A stretch of DNA of 64,000 nucleotides from Lolium rigidum (GCF_022539505.1 NC_061508.1:92917276-92981275); one strand, 5' to 3'. Shown: positions 34,349 through 48,455, counted from the first letter of the stretch. Numbers and translations are program-made. Notes: a model not told the origin generated them from the sequence alone.

Positions 34349-35216
34349 GGTATCTTCAATGGGGCGACCCATTTTGGACGGCTAAAAGTGCTCGCGAGCG
34401 TCTGTTTGAGTCGCTCCACGGACATATTTTGTCCGCGCGTCCGTTTGCGTCTGGGTGTGCTCCCACCGGGGCGACCCATTTTTAGATTTGCAATGTATTT
34501 AAAAATATAAAAAGTAGTACATTTAAATGCATAAAAACTATACAATGTAGATCTAGAAGCCTAGACTACTTGCTTCCGGACGGGTCGGCCCCGTCGTTGC
34601 GTCGCTCCATCGCCTGCTTCTCCACCGCCTCCTGTGCAGCTGCTATGGCTCGGTGCGCCGCCGCGTCCTCTTGCAAGCACTACTCCAGCCTCGCGTTCGC
34701 GTCGTTGTCCTTGAGCGTCTCGAAAGACTCGACGATAGCCCTCTGCTCCACCGCCCTCTCCTCCGGCGTAGGCGCATCAGGGTCATCGGAAGACCAAGAT
34801 ATCTCGGAGTCGGAGTCCTCTGCGGGTGCGGCGGCCGCTAGCCTGCGCTGTTCCAGATCGGCGTCGACCGCCGCATGGGCCGCCCGCTCCTCCTCTGCTT
34901 CCTTCTCCGCTTCAGCCAGGGCCGCGGTGTCCCTGACCGGGTGGAGGAGGTCGGTGTTGTCTTCGGAGTCGAACTCCTCGTTGGAGCTCGAGGCTGGGGG
35001 ACGTGGAGGTGGAGGCGCGACAGCCTGGCCGCGTCCGGCGCTGCTCATGGTGGATCTGCTGGAGGCTGAGCGGAAGCGGCGCTACGGCAGCGACAGCTAG
35101 GGTTTAGTGGGGAGGAGATGAGATGCTCGAGCCCCTGTTTATATAGGTCGGAGGCAGGGCGACGGCCGCGCCACGCGTGGTATCGCCATTACTACGTGCG
35201 CAGAGGTAGGCGACGG
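34349..35216 (-). mobile_element. DNA-transposon fragment with a gene, right end cut
   Basis: The left part starts GGGTATCTTCAATGGGGCGA and repeats GGGGCGACCCATTTT at about 34469-34483, as subterminal repeats of a DNA transposon do. The right terminus is not seen, because a TGAAAG-type LTR begins at 35217. The superfamily is not certain. Confidence 0.45.
34566..35048 (-). pseudogene. Acidic charged protein with VESFE motif, one in-frame stop
   Basis: ATG at 35048. The frame has one internal TAG (34680-34682) and continues to TAG at 34566-34568, 160 residues in all. It is Pro/Ser/Glu-rich at the start, then SEISWSSDDPDAPTPEERAV and EQRAIVESFETLKDNDANAR. The order of the motifs S-W-S-S-D-D, Q-R-A-I and V-E-S-F-E matches the frame at 25480-26291, although the two elements have different ends. 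The remaining C-terminal helix ends in DGADPSGSK. The function is unknown. Confidence 0.5.
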
Positions 35217-35679
35217 TGAAAGGACACGGATGTCGCCTAGAGGGGGGTGAATAGGCGGTTTAAAACTTTTACGAGATGGGCTTAACAAATGCGGAATAAA
35301 ACTAGCGTTTACTTTGTCAAGCCCAAAGCCTATATACTATGGTTCACCTATGTGCACCAACAACTTATGCTAAGCAATACAAGCAACTTATGTGATAGCA
35401 AGATATATAACTTCAAGCACGATGGCTATCATAAAGTAAAGTGCATAAGTAAGGAGCTCGGGTATAGAGATAACCGAGGCACGCGGGAGACGACGATGTA
35501 ACCCGAAGTTCACACTCTTGCGAGTGCTACTCTCCGTTGGAGCGGTGTGGAGGACAAGTCACTCCAAAAGCACGAGGGCCACCGTATTCTCCTCGAGAAT
35601 TCCCACCAAGAGGGATGTCCTCGAACCACTATGTAACCTTAGGGAGGTTACCGAACCCGCACAAAGCTTGGGGCTATCT

Positions 35680-35870
35680 CCACAACTTAATTGGAGGCTC
35701 CCAACAAATTGCCACAAAGGCCTTGCCCTTGAAGAATCTCCACAACTTAATTGGAGTCCCCAAGAACACCACTAAGATGCCACAAAGGCCTTGCCCTTGA
35801 AGATTCTCCACAACTTAATTGGAGTCCCCAAGAACACCACAAAGATGCCACAAAGGCCTAGAATCCGTCT
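35680..35870. repeat. Tandem repeat, about three copies of a 65-75-base unit
   Basis: Copies contain CTCCACAACTTAATTGGAG and GCCACAAAGGCCTTGCCC. The unit length varies because of short indels. Confidence 0.75.
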
Positions 35871-36739
35871 AGGGTTCCAAGAACCCAAGAGTAACAACCT
35901 TCTTGTTTTCACCACCACGAATCACCGTGGAGAACTCAAACCGATGCACCAAATGCAATGGCAAGAACACCACAAAGATGCTCAGGTCCTTCTCTCTCAA
36001 ATTCCAACAAAGCTACAAAAGCTATTGGGGGAATAAGAGAGGAAGAACAAATAAGAGGAGGAATACCAAATTTCTCCAAGATCTAGAACTAGTGGATTCC
36101 CCTCACAAAGAGAGGGATTTGATTGGTAGGAATGTAGATCTAGATCTCCTCTTCCTTTTCCCTCAAAAATATTCAAGAAGCATAGGAGGAGTAGAGGGAA
36201 AGGGAAGCTCTCAAGGTCAACAATGGTGGAGAGCACAAAGGGGAAGAAGTAGCTACCCAAGGAGGAAGAAGGGGGGCTTAAATACCCCCTCCCATCGAAA
36301 TATGACCGTTTGGGTCAGCTCAGGCGGATTTTCCGGGCCGGATATTTGCAAAATATCCGGGCCCCGAAAAACGGCTAAGGACCATGAGAAAACATGCCCC
36401 TGGATGGGGGCCGGACATTGGGCCGGATATTTGCCCGGATTTGTCCAAAAACCGGATTTTTCCGGGGGGCCGGATTATCCGCCCCAAACTTGGGCCGGAA
36501 TATCCGCCCCTTGAAAACTGGCAGAAACATCAAACTGAAACGGGCATAACTTTAGCATCCGGACTCCGATTTTGATGATCTTGGGCTTGTTTTAAAGCTA
36601 GGAACAAGCTCTACAAGATCATGCAGGAAACCATCATAGTCCAACAAGGGAGGGTAGAAACAAATGATGAAAGGTTTGATCTATCTAAAAAAGACATACC
36701 GGTAAAACCTCCAATCTTGAAAATGCAACAAGTTGCCCG

Positions 36740-36975
36740 TGCAAAAACCATTCTTGATGAACTAGAGCTTGTCATGAGAATAAGCACAAGCTCTAAATCA
36801 TCACATGGATAAGATCCAAATAATAACCAAGAAAGATGATGAACCAAACTCGAAAACGCAACAAGTGATCTATGCAAAATCCGTTTCGATGAACTAGAGC
36901 TTGTCATGAGAATAAGCACAAGCTCTAAAACATCACATGCATAAGGTCCAAATAACAACCAAGAAAGATGATGCA
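36740..36975. repeat. Duplicated block of about 130 bases
   Basis: GATGAACTAGAGCTTGTCAT, AAGCACAAGCTCTAAA and CCAAGAAAGATGATG occur in the same order at about 36756-36842 and 36888-36974. Confidence 0.7.
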
Positions 36976-37217
36976 AGGATGCAAAGGTTTGAGCTCTCTC
37001 CGAACGATACGATCGAGTTACTCACTCGAGAGCCCTCTTGATAGTACGGCAACTAAACTATAAACCGGTCTCCAACTACACTATGAGACCGGTGAGAAAG
37101 GAACCCTATCAAGAGCAAACCTTATACTTGTGCATTCCACTTGAGCTTGATGACGACGATCTTGACCTCAACAAGATGGAACGCCTTTCTTGCTTGTGCT
37201 TGCTTAACGAAGTCTTG

Positions 37218-37365
37218 TAGATTGCTCCCACATAAACCACCATGGGAGAGCTTCTTCTTCGGCGCATCTTCACATAACCATGACCACCATGTGGATTGCT
37301 CCCCCATAATACACCATGGGAGAGCTTCTTCTTCGGCGCATCTTCACATATCCATGATCACCATA
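37218..37365. repeat. Tandem duplication of about 80 bases
   Basis: ATTGCTCCCACATAAACC and ATTGCTCCCCCATAATAC each lead into CACCATGGGAGAGCTTCTTC and GGCGCATCTTCACATA. Confidence 0.75.
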
Positions 37366-37735
37366 TGGATGGCAAGACTCAAGCAAAGGATCTCTTCGAG
37401 ATGGCTCATCTTGAACTTGCACATCATTTCTCCATGGCAAGCTTCAAGCTTATGAACTCTTCGAGTTGGCTCATCTTGAACTTGCACTTCATTTCTTCAT
37501 TCTTCATCATGTTGATGTCTTGAAGTAACTTGAGGGCTCACTTCATCTTCATCTTCAAGACATACTTGACACTTGATATCCTTCATCAATTTCTTCTTAT
37601 TGCAACCTTGAAGCCAACATATGGTTCAAGAATTGCCTATGGACAACTCCTACAAATATAACTCAATGCAAACATTAGTCCATAGGGATTGTCATTAATT
37701 ACCAAAACCACACATGGGGGCTCCATGCACTTTCA

Positions 37736-39038
37736 ATCTCCCCCATTTTGGTAATTGATGACAATCTCTTTGAGAGGATTTATATAAGGAATTTAAGTAA
37801 CAAATAAGTTAAATATATAGAGCAAACTCCCCCATAATATATGCATGTGTGAATGATCTTGACTTTCATTGCATATATTGGCATTCAAAGCCTAGTGGAG
37901 TTTCCTCTAAATATTCAACTATGCAAAGCAACAAGATGCAATGCAATAAAGGCACATGCTTAAGCACAAAGCAAAGACATAACCAAATTCCCTTAAACCC
38001 TCCAAACTTCTCCCCATTGGCACCAATTGCCGAAATGGGTGAAAAATTTAGAAGGCCAATATAGTGAGAGTTCCTCCATAGCGTGTGCATTTATCATAAT
38101 TTGAGTGGAATCAAATGCACATATCCAATGACGAATATTCGGAAGGAATCACACTATAGATAGGATCAAAGATTGCAAAAAGATAACAAAGTCAAGAAGC
38201 TTCAACAAATGAAGCAAGCAACCAAATGAACCACAAAGATGATACCAAAATAAAGATAGATATTATGATAAGATCAAGAAGATTGCTCTAAATAATATGA
38301 GGAAGCTCCCCAAGGTTTGTGCACAAAACTAGACAATTTGCATTGGAGTATAAAGTGCACAAACATGGAATCATCACTCCCATAATATCATTCAAAAACA
38401 AAAGATACCAAGTGAATCAAACTCTAATGATCACCACAAGATAGTGTTCTAAATCAAATGAGGAAGCTCCCCAATGTACATGCATAAAATAAAATGTTGC
38501 ATTTGAATACAATATGCATAACATGGAATCCTCACTCCCTCATTTAAAACACAAACATTTGTAATAGATCATAGATAGAAAAGTAAGCTAAACACTTGCA
38601 ACAAACAAATAGTTGAGCAACAAGTAAGAGGCACCATAATAAAAAGGCTCAACCAAGAGGATATGGGAAAGACATGATAAAGCATATTATAAGACTATTA
38701 CAAGGATGAGCAAAAAGCATCATCATAGTCTTCAATGAATTATATTGCTTAGCGTGACCAATCAACACGCAAAAAATAAAAAAGATATCAAAAGGAGATG
38801 TATCATCTCTTATGTGTATAAGTTTCTCTAAGTGGGCAATATCACAAAGATATTTATCCACAAAGAAACATGCACACATAAAATAGATACGCAAGAAAAA
38901 TAGTATGATATCCAAGACGAAGTCATGCAATATACCAATAAGAATTTTTGCTTAATAGCATGGCCAAAGGCTCAATTTTTATCTTATTGTACATTCATGA
39001 ACTTCAACCACAAACAACTAAAATACATCACAAATATC
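37736..39038 (-). other. 3' inner region of the TGAAAG-type retrotransposon, non-coding
   Basis: It begins with the polypurine tract (37736-37749 on the minus strand). The rest is AT-rich and repetitive, with phrases such as GGAAGCTCCCCAA recurring at about 38302 and 38461. No gag or pol coding is seen. It is cut at 39038 by element 5. Confidence 0.55.
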
Positions 39039-40635
39039 TGATACGTCTCCGACGTATCGATAATTTCTTATGTTCTATGCCATATTATTGATGATACCTA
39101 CATGTTTTATGCACACTTTATGTCATATTCGTGCATTTTCTGGAACTAACCTATTAACAAGATGCCGAAGTGCCAGCTCTCGTTTTCTCGCTGTTTTTGG
39201 TTTCGAAATCCTAGTAACGAAATATTCTCGGAATTGGACGAAACGAAGACCCGTGGGCCTATTTTTCCACGGAGCTTCCGGAAGACCGGAGAACATACGA
39301 AGTGGGGCCACGAGGTGGCGACACCACAAGGCGGCGCGGCCTAGGGGGCCCGCGCCGCCCTATGGTGTGGCCCCCTCGTCGGGCCCCCGACTCGCCCTTC
39401 CGCCTACTTAAAGCCTCCGTCGCGAAACCCCCGAGGCGAAAAACCACGATACGGAAAACCTTACCGAGACGCCGCCGCCGCCGATCCCATCTCGGGGGAT
39501 TCTGGAGATCTCCTCCGGCACCCTGCCGGAGAGGGGATTCATCTCCCGGAGGACTCTACACCGCCATGGTCGCTCCGGAGTGATGAGTGAGTAGTTCACC
39601 CCTGGACTATGGGTCCATAGCGGTAGCTAGATGGTTGTCTTCTCCTCATTGTGCTTCATTGTTGGATCTTGTGAGCTGCCTAACATGATCAAGATCATCT
39701 ATCTGTAATTCTATATGTTGTGTTTGTCGGGATCCGATGGATAGAGAATACCATGTCATGTTAATTATCAAGTTATTACATATGTGTTGTTTATGATCTT
39801 GCATGCTCTCCGTTTCTAGTAGAGGCTCTGGCCAAGTTTTTACTTTTAAATCCAAGAGGGAGTATTTATGCTCGATAGTGGGTTCATGCCCGCATTGACA
39901 CCGGGACAAGTGACGAGAAAGTTCTAAGGTTGTGTTGTGTTGTTTCCACTAGGGATAAAACATTGGCGCTATGTCCGAGGATGTAGTTGTTGATTACATT
40001 ACGCACCATACTTAATGCAATTGTCCGTTGCTTAGCAACTTAATACCGGGAGGGGTTCGGACGATAACCTCGAAGGTGGACTTTTTAGGCATAGATGCGG
40101 TTGGATGGCGGTCTATGTACTTTGTCGTAATGCCCAATTAAATCTCACTATACTTATCATGTCATGTATGTGCATTGTTGTGCCCTCTCTATTTGTCAAT
40201 TGCCCGACTGTAATTTGTTCACCCAACATGCTTTTATCTTATAGGAGAGACACCTCTAGTGAACTGTGGACCCCGGTCCATTCTTTTAATACTGAAATAC
40301 AAATCTGCTCGCAATACTTGTTTTACTCGTTTTCTCTGCAAACAATCATCTTCCACACAATTCGGTTAATCCTTTGTTACAGCAAGCCGGTGAGATTGAC
40401 AACCTCACTCGTTTCGTTGGGGCAAAGTACTTTGGTTGTGTTGTGCAGGTTCCACGTTGGCGCCGGAATCTCCGGTGTTGCGCCGCACTACATCCCGCCG
40501 CCATCAACCTTCAACGTGCTTCTTGACTCCTACTGGTTCGATTAAACCTTGGTTTCTAACTGAGGGAAACTTGCCGCTGTGCGCATCACACCTTCCTCTT
40601 GGGGTTCCCAACGGACGTGTCATCTACACGCATCA
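39039..40635 (+). repeat. 5' LTR of element 5
   Basis: Begins TGATACGTCTCCGACG and ends CACGCATCA. Related to the LTRs of element 2 along its whole length. Confidence 0.92.
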
Positions 40636-40645
40636 AGCAAATTTC

Positions 40646-40663
40646 TGGCGCCGTTGCCGGGGA
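40646..40663 (+). other. Primer-binding site of element 5, tRNA-Asp
   Basis: TGGCGCCGTTGCCGGGGA, exact, 10 bases after the LTR. Confidence 0.9.
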
Positions 40664-40888
40664 GATCAAGACACGCTGCAAGGGGAGTCTCCACTTCTTA
40701 ATCTCTTTACTTTGTTTTTGTCTTGCTTTATTTTATTTACTACTTTGTTTGCTGCACTTATATCAAAACACAAAAAAATTAGTTGTTAGCTTTACTTTAT
40801 TTACTGTCTTCCTTGCTATATCAAAAACACAAAAAATTAGTTTACTTGCATTTACTTTATCTAGTTTGCTTTATTTACTATTGCTAAA

Positions 40889-42147
40889 ATGGCCAACCCT
40901 GAAAATACTAAGTTGTGTGACTTCACAAGCACAAATAATAATGCTTTCTTATGCACACCTATTGCTCCACCTGCTACTACAGCAGAATTCTTTGAAATTA
41001 AACCTGCTTTACTTAATCTTGTCATGAGAGAGCAATTTTCTGGTGTTAGTTCTGATGATGCTGCTGCCCATCTCAATAATTTTGTTGAACTATGTGAAAT
41101 GCAAAAATATAAAGATGTAGATGGTGACATTATAAAATTAAAATTGTTCCCTTTCTCATTAAGAGGAAGAGCTAAAGATTGGTTGCTATCTCTCGCCTAA
41201 GAATAGTATTGATTCCTGGACCAAATGCAAGGATGCTTTTATTGGTAGATATTATCCCCCTGCTAAAATTATATCTTTGAGGAGTAGCATAATGAATTTT
41301 AAACAATTAGATAATGAACATGTTGCTCAAGCATGGGAAAGAATGAAATCTCTGGTTAAAAATTGCCCAACCCATGGACTGACTACTTGGATGATCATCC
41401 AAACCTTCTATGCAGGACTAAATTTTTCTTCGCGGAATTTATTGGATTCAGCTGCTGGAGGTACCTTTATGTCCATCACTCTTGGTGAAGCAACAAAGCT
41501 TCTTGATAATATGATGGTTAATTACTCGGAATGGCACACGGAAAGAGCTCCACAAGGTAAGAAGGTAAATTCTGTTGAAGAATCCTCTTCCTTGAGTGAT
41601 AAGGTTGATGCTATTATGTCTATGCTTGCGAATGATAGGACTAATGTTGATCCTAATAATGTTCCACTAGCTTCATTGGTTGCCCAAGAAGAACATGTGT
41701 AAACTTCATTAAAAATAATAATTTCAACAACAATGCTTATCGGAACAATTCTAGTAATAACTATAGGCCATATCCTTATAATAATGGTAACGGTTATGCT
41801 AATTCTTATGGGAATTCTTACAACAATAATGGGAATACACCCCTGTACTTGAAGCCATGCTTAAAGAATTTATTAGTACACAAACTGCCTTTAACAAATC
41901 TGTTGAGGAAAAGCTCAATAAAATTGATATTCTTGTTTCTAGAGTTGATAGTCTTGCCTCCGATGTTGATCTTTTGAAATCGAAAGTTATGCCTAATAGG
42001 GATATTGAAAATAAAATTGTTACTACAGCAAATGCCATCCAAGTTAGAATTAATGAGAATATAAGATTAATGGCTGAACTGCGTGCTAGGTGGGATAGAG
42101 AAGAAAATGAAAAACTAGCTAAAAAGGAAAATGTAGCTAAAGTTTAG
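40889..42147 (+). pseudogene. gag of element 5, frameshifted
   Basis: Starts MANPENTKLCDFTSTNN at 40889. The capsid core has FPFSLRGRAKDWLLSL, then one extra base near 41196 shifts the frame. It continues to 41702 with DAFIGRYYPPAKIISLR, WERMKSLVKNCPTHGL and TFYAGLNFSSRNLLDSAAGG, matching the retrotransposon gag domain. Another shift near 41700 is followed by an Asn/Tyr/Gly-rich linker and a helical region at 41857-42147 (FNKSVEEKLNKIDILVSRVD). The last codons before 42147 end in a stop that replaces a sense codon, since homologous sequence continues to the ACTAG insertion site. No zinc knuckle is visible. Confidence 0.85.
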
Positions 42148-42346
42148 ACTATTACCACCACTAGTTGAATGCCCGTGCGTTGCTACGGTTTAGCAAACTT
42201 AGACCCCATGCAATGAATAAAGCATTTTAAATTACAATATATCGAGTATGATTGTGTTGCAACAATTATCACTTGACATCTAATTGCTTTCCATGATTAT
42301 CACCTCAAGTTCTTCAAATTTATTTCCTCGTCCCATTAAAAATAAT

Positions 42347-42590
42347 GCACGTGAAGATGGCATACTCACACTTCTATAGTTTGTGCTGATTGCAACCTCA
42401 ATTTCCATCCCTTATGTTTTATTATATCAACCAAATATATGCCTTGTGATTGTTGCCGTTTTCATGTTGCACGTGAAGATGGCATACTCACACTTCTATA
42501 GTTTGTGCTGATTGCAACCTCAATTTCCATCCCTTATGTTTTATTATATCAACCAAATATATGCCTTGTGATTGTTGCCGTTTTCATGTG
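42347..42590. repeat. Perfect or near-perfect tandem duplication, 122-base unit
   Basis: 42347-42468 and 42469-42590 both begin GCACGTGAAGATGGCATACT and end GCCGTTTTCATGT. The copies look identical by eye, so the duplication is recent or an assembly artefact. Confidence 0.85.
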
Positions 42591-42734
42591 CATCCTCCCT
42601 GGAACACCAAACAGATCAGATCCCGCTGATAATGAGTAGTTTCTAGGTCCTTTAGGCCCAACCCTTGTTCAAAAAAATCTCCAGATCAAAAGATTATTCT
42701 TCGGTCCAACCAGCGTCCAACTTAGTCTATATAG

Positions 42735-43875
<1,141 letters not shown>

Positions 43876-43902
43876 AAGTAATATATAGGAAAAAAACAAC
43901 AT

Positions 43903-45042
43903 TAGCCAATCAGCCTATAATACAATTCCACCTGCTAATATTACCAACTCAATGCATCAAAAGAAGGTGAACTTTCCCCTCAACCAAAACTGAATGTGCC
44001 CTAGACTAAATGCAATTTATATCGACTAATGGATTAGTTGGGAATCTGGAACACACTCACAAGTCTGAGCAAGCAAATGATGAAATCGATCTACAACTTG
44101 ATTGCAAGACTAAATCGATCTACAACTCCAGGTACGGCAACCCAGCGAGAAAACAATTAGAGGGAGTGTAGTTAAAAATTAAGATCGCAAGACTAAATCG
44201 ATCTACCTGATAGGAAGATTAAGAAATTGCTCCATCTGTAGCCAATTCTCCGTAAAGATCATTGGCTCGTTGAGCATAGGGAGAATTCACGGTGGAGTTA
44301 CATCCATCCGTATCTCGTCTTTCATCTTCATGAAGAGCACCAGAAGCCTTCGGTTGTGAACTCGAGTGCGAGAGCAGCTACATATCGCCGTCCAGAGCGG
44401 CGCGTGGTGAACTCGAGGGCAGACATCTTCTGCTATACACGTCTCAGCATTTGAGTTGAAGATGACGGCGATGGCATGTGGAGTTACACAAGCGAGACAA
44501 AAATAATCAACCCGATTGCTTCCCTAATGTTGCCTGATTGCTTTCCAGTTTCCTATAAGACAACACCTAATTAGCGTGAGGGAGTTGGACGATTATTTTT
44601 CTTGTTAGATCGCGCGAAAGTTAAAAGGAAAGCTCTAGCAATTATGGTCCGACTTTGATTTCAATACGGAAGGAAAAGAAGATTTGATTTCATAGCTTTA
44701 GGAAACAAGGCAATGAGATTGGGCACAAGCGTGGAGCAGGCTAGAGCTGTACGACGGCTGGATAGCAGCACCAGCCCGAGAGATTTCCATCTTCGCGTAA
44801 GGAAGGGCTTCTTTCCTAATTATTTTCTACCATGATTGATACCGCGATTGAGGTTGTTTCCGAATTAACTTCTATCGTGATTGATGTCGTGAGAGCTGAC
44901 GGAGGGAAGGAGCGACAACTTGGAATGAAATTAGGCCGGACAAAATACAGACCGTGAGATTAGATTAGATGGTCCGGATTATCCCAATCTCCTCACCAAA
45001 CGCGTTGTATGACGTACGACCAACTGGAATTTAATAGTAAAG
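43903..45042. other. Right part of the inserted element, no coding recognised
   Basis: Upstream of the kinase fragment in its sense. Repeated short strings such as AAGACTAAATCGATCTAC occur at about 44104-44121 and 44190-44207. It may include captured intron or 5' flank, but I cannot support a gene. Confidence 0.45.
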
Positions 45043-45049
45043 ACTAGCA

Positions 45050-45882
45050 ATGCTAATGATTCATATGTTGCTGCACCTCCTACTATCAATGGTAAAATAA
45101 TTGGTGTTGGCAATGCTTCTACTCCTAGTGCAAAGCGCGCAAAATTACCTGAAACTGCTAAAACTGCTGAAACTGCTTGTGATAAAACTGCTGAAATTTT
45201 TTCCAACCTTGGGGATGATAATCTCATTGCTTTAGATTGTAATGATTTAGATTTTGATGATTGCCACATCTCTGAAGTTATAAAGTTCTTGCAAAAACTT
45301 GCTAAGAGTCCTAATGCTAGTGCTATAAACTTGGCTTTCACAAAACATATTACAAATGCTCTCATAAAAGCTAGAGAAGAGAAACTAAAACTTAAAACTT
45401 CTATTCCTAGAAATCTAGAGGATGGTTGGGAGCCCATCATTAAAATGAGAGTCAAAGATTTTGATTGTAATGCTTTATGTGATCTTGGTGCAAGTATTTC
45501 TGTTATGCCTAAAAAAGTCTATGATATGCTTGACTTGCCACCATTGAAAAATTGTTATTTGGATGTTAATCTCGCTGATAATGCTAAAAAGAAACCTTTG
45601 GGGAAAGTTGATAATGTTCATATTATGGTTAACAATAACCTTGTCCCCGTTGATTTTGTTGTCTTGGATATTGAATGCAATGCATCTTGCCCCATTATAT
45701 TGGGAAGACCTTTTCTTCGAACCGTTGGTGCTACTATTGATATGAAGGAAGGTAATATTAAATATCAATTTCCTCTCAAGAAAGGTATGGAACACTTCCC
45801 TAGAAAGAGAATGAAGTTACCTTATGATTCTATTATTAGAACAAGTTATGATGTTGATGCTTCATCTTTCGATGTTACTTGA
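45050..45882 (+). CDS. Aspartic protease domain of element 5 (end of gag-pro frame)
   Basis: The frame is open from the insertion site to TGA at 45880-45882, about 275 residues, and was the 3' part of gag-pro before the insertion. It contains a lysine-rich linker (LPETAKTAETACDKTAEIF), then the retropepsin-like domain. The catalytic motif is CDLGASISVMP, the flap region precedes VDFVVLDIECNASCPIILGR, and the PFLRTVGATIDMKEG block follows. Unlike element 1, the catalytic Asp is kept. There is no start codon at its beginning and no pol after it. Confidence 0.8.
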
Positions 45883-46582
45883 GTTACACTTTCTGCGCCT
45901 AGCTGAAAGGCGTTAAAGAAAAGCGCTTATGGGAGACAACCCATGTTTTTACTCCAGTATTTTTGTTTTATATTTGTGTCTTGGAAGTTGTTTACTACTG
46001 TAGCAACCTCTCCTTATCTTAGTTTTATGTTTTGTTGTGCCAAGTAAAGTCTTTGATAGAAAAGTAAGTACTAGATTTGGATTACTGCGCAGTTCCAGAT
46101 TTCTTTGCTGTCACGAATCTGGGTCTATCTCTCTGTAGGTAGCTCAGAAAATTAAGCCAATTTACGAGCATGATCCTCAGATATGTACGCAACTTTCATT
46201 AAATTTGAGCATTTTCGTTTGAGCAAGTCTGGTGGCCTAATAAAATCCATCTTTACGGACTATTCTGTTTTGACAGATTCTGTCTTTTATTTCGCATTGC
46301 CTCTTTTGCTATGTTGGATGAATTTCTTTGATCCACTAATGTCCAAGTAGCTTTATGCAATGTCCAGAAGTGTTAAGAATGATTGTGTCACCTCTGAACA
46401 TGTGAATTTTTATTATGCACTAACCCTCTAATGAGTTGTTTCGAGTTTGGTGTGGAGGAAGTTTTCAAGGATCAAGAGAGGAGTATGATGCAATATGATC
46501 AAGGAGAGTGAAAGCTCTAAGCTTGGGGATGCCCCGGTGGTTCACCCCTGCATATTATAAGAAGACTCAAGCGTCTAAGCTT

Positions 46583-46603
46583 GGGGATGCCCAAGGCATC
46601 CCC
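46583..46603 (+). other. Stem-loop repeating the polypurine motif, element 5
   Basis: Arms GGGGATGCC and GGCATCCCC with loop CAA. CTAAGCTTGGGGATGC is at 46575-46590, with another copy at 46517-46532. Both equal the 3' polypurine tract at 48456-48472. Confidence 0.7.
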
Positions 46604-48455
46604 TTCTTCATCGACAACATTATCGGTGTTCCTCCCCTGAAACTATATTTTTATTCCGTCACATCTTATGCACTTTGCTTGGAGCGTCGGTTTGTTTTTG
46701 TTTTTTGTTTTGTTTGAATAAAATGGATCCTAGCATTCACTTTATGGGAGAGAGACACGCTCCGCTGTAGCATATGGACAAATATGTCCTTAGGCTCTAC
46801 TCATAGTATTCATGGCGAAGTTTCTTCTTCGTTAAATTGTTATATGGTTGGAATTGGAAAATGCTACATGTAGTAACTCTAAAATGTCTTGGATAATTTG
46901 ATACTTGGAAATTGTTGTGCTCATGTTTAAGCTCTTGCATCATATACTTTGCACCCATTAATGAAGAAATACTTAGAGCTTGCTAATTTGGTTTGCATAT
47001 TTGGTTTCTCTAGAGTCTAGATAACATCTAGTATTGAGTTTTGAACAACAAGGAAGACGGTATGGAGTCTTATAATGTTTACCATATGTATTTTATGTGA
47101 GTTTTGCTGTACCATTCATCCTTGTGTTTGTTTCAAATAACCTTGCTAGCTTAAACCTTGTATCGAGAGGGAATACTTCTCATGCATCCAAAATACTTGA
47201 GCCTACCACTATGCCATTTGTGTCCACCATACCTACCTACTACATGGTATTTATCCGCCATTCCAAAGTAAATTGCTTGAGTGCTACCTTTAAAATTCCA
47301 TCATTCACCTTTGCAATATATAGCTCATGGGACAAATAGCTTAAAAACTATTGTGGTATTGAATATGTACTTATGCACTTTATCTTTTATTAAGTTGCTT
47401 GTTGAGCGATAACCATGTTTCTGGGGACGCCATCAACTATTCTTTGTTGGATATCATGTGAGTTGCTATGCATGTCCGTCTTGTCTGAAGTAAGAGAGAT
47501 CTACCACCTTTATGGTTGGAGCATGCATATTGTTAGAGAAGAACATTGGGCCGCTAACTAAAGCCATGAATCATGGTGGAAGTTTCAGTTTTGGACATAT
47601 ATCCTCAATCTCATATGAGAATAATAATTGTTGCCACATGCTTATGCATTAAAGAGGAGTCCATTATCTGTTGTCCATGTTGTCCCGGTATGGATGTCTA
47701 AGTTGAGAATAATCAAAAGCGAGAAATCCAAAATGCGAGCTTTCTCCTTAGACCTTTGTACAGGCGGCATGGAGGTACCCCATTGTGACACTTGGTTAAA
47801 ACATGTGCATTGCAAAGATCCGGTAGTCCAAGTTAATTAGGACAAGGTGCGGGCACTATTAGTATACTATGCATGAGACTTGCAACTTGTAAGATATAAT
47901 GTACATAACTCATATGCTTTATTACTACCGTTGACAAAATTGTTTCATGTTTTCAAAATAAAAGCTCTAGCACAAATATAGCAATCGATGCTTTCCTCTT
48001 TGAAGGACCATTCTCTTTACTTTTATGTTGAGTCAGTTCACCTATCTCTCTCCACCTCAAGAAGCAAACACTTGTGTGAACTGTGCATTGATTCCTACAT
48101 ACTTGCATATTGTACTTGTTATATTACTCTATGTTGACAATTATCCATGAGATATACATGTTACAAGTTGAAAGCAACCGCTGAAACTTAATCTTCCTTT
48201 GTGTTGCTTCAATGCCTTTACTTTGATTTATTGCTTTATGAGTTAACTCTTATGCAAGACTTATTAATACTTGTCTTGAAGTACTATTCATGAAAAGTCT
48301 TTGCTTTATGATTCACTTATTTACTCATGTCATTACCATTGTTTTGATCGCTGCATTCATTACATATGTTTACAAATAGTATGATCAAGGTTATGATGGC
48401 ATATCACTTCAGAAATTATCTTTGTTATCGTTTTACTCGCTCGGGACGAGCAGAA

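Larger units (their letters stand above)
35217..37735 (-). mobile_element. 3' LTR (2.5 kb, TGAAAG...CTTTCA) of a minus-strand LTR retrotransposon
   Basis: The block is bounded by TGAAAG and CTTTCA. In minus sense it begins TGAAAGTGCATGGAGCC, directly after the purine tract AAAATGGGGGAGAT (37736-37749), as a 3' LTR should. It contains several tandem repeats and no coding. The superfamily cannot be decided from this part. Confidence 0.65.

Noticed and set aside
45475..45795. 106-codon minus-strand frame opposite the element 5 protease
   Set aside because: A shadow of the retropepsin frame.
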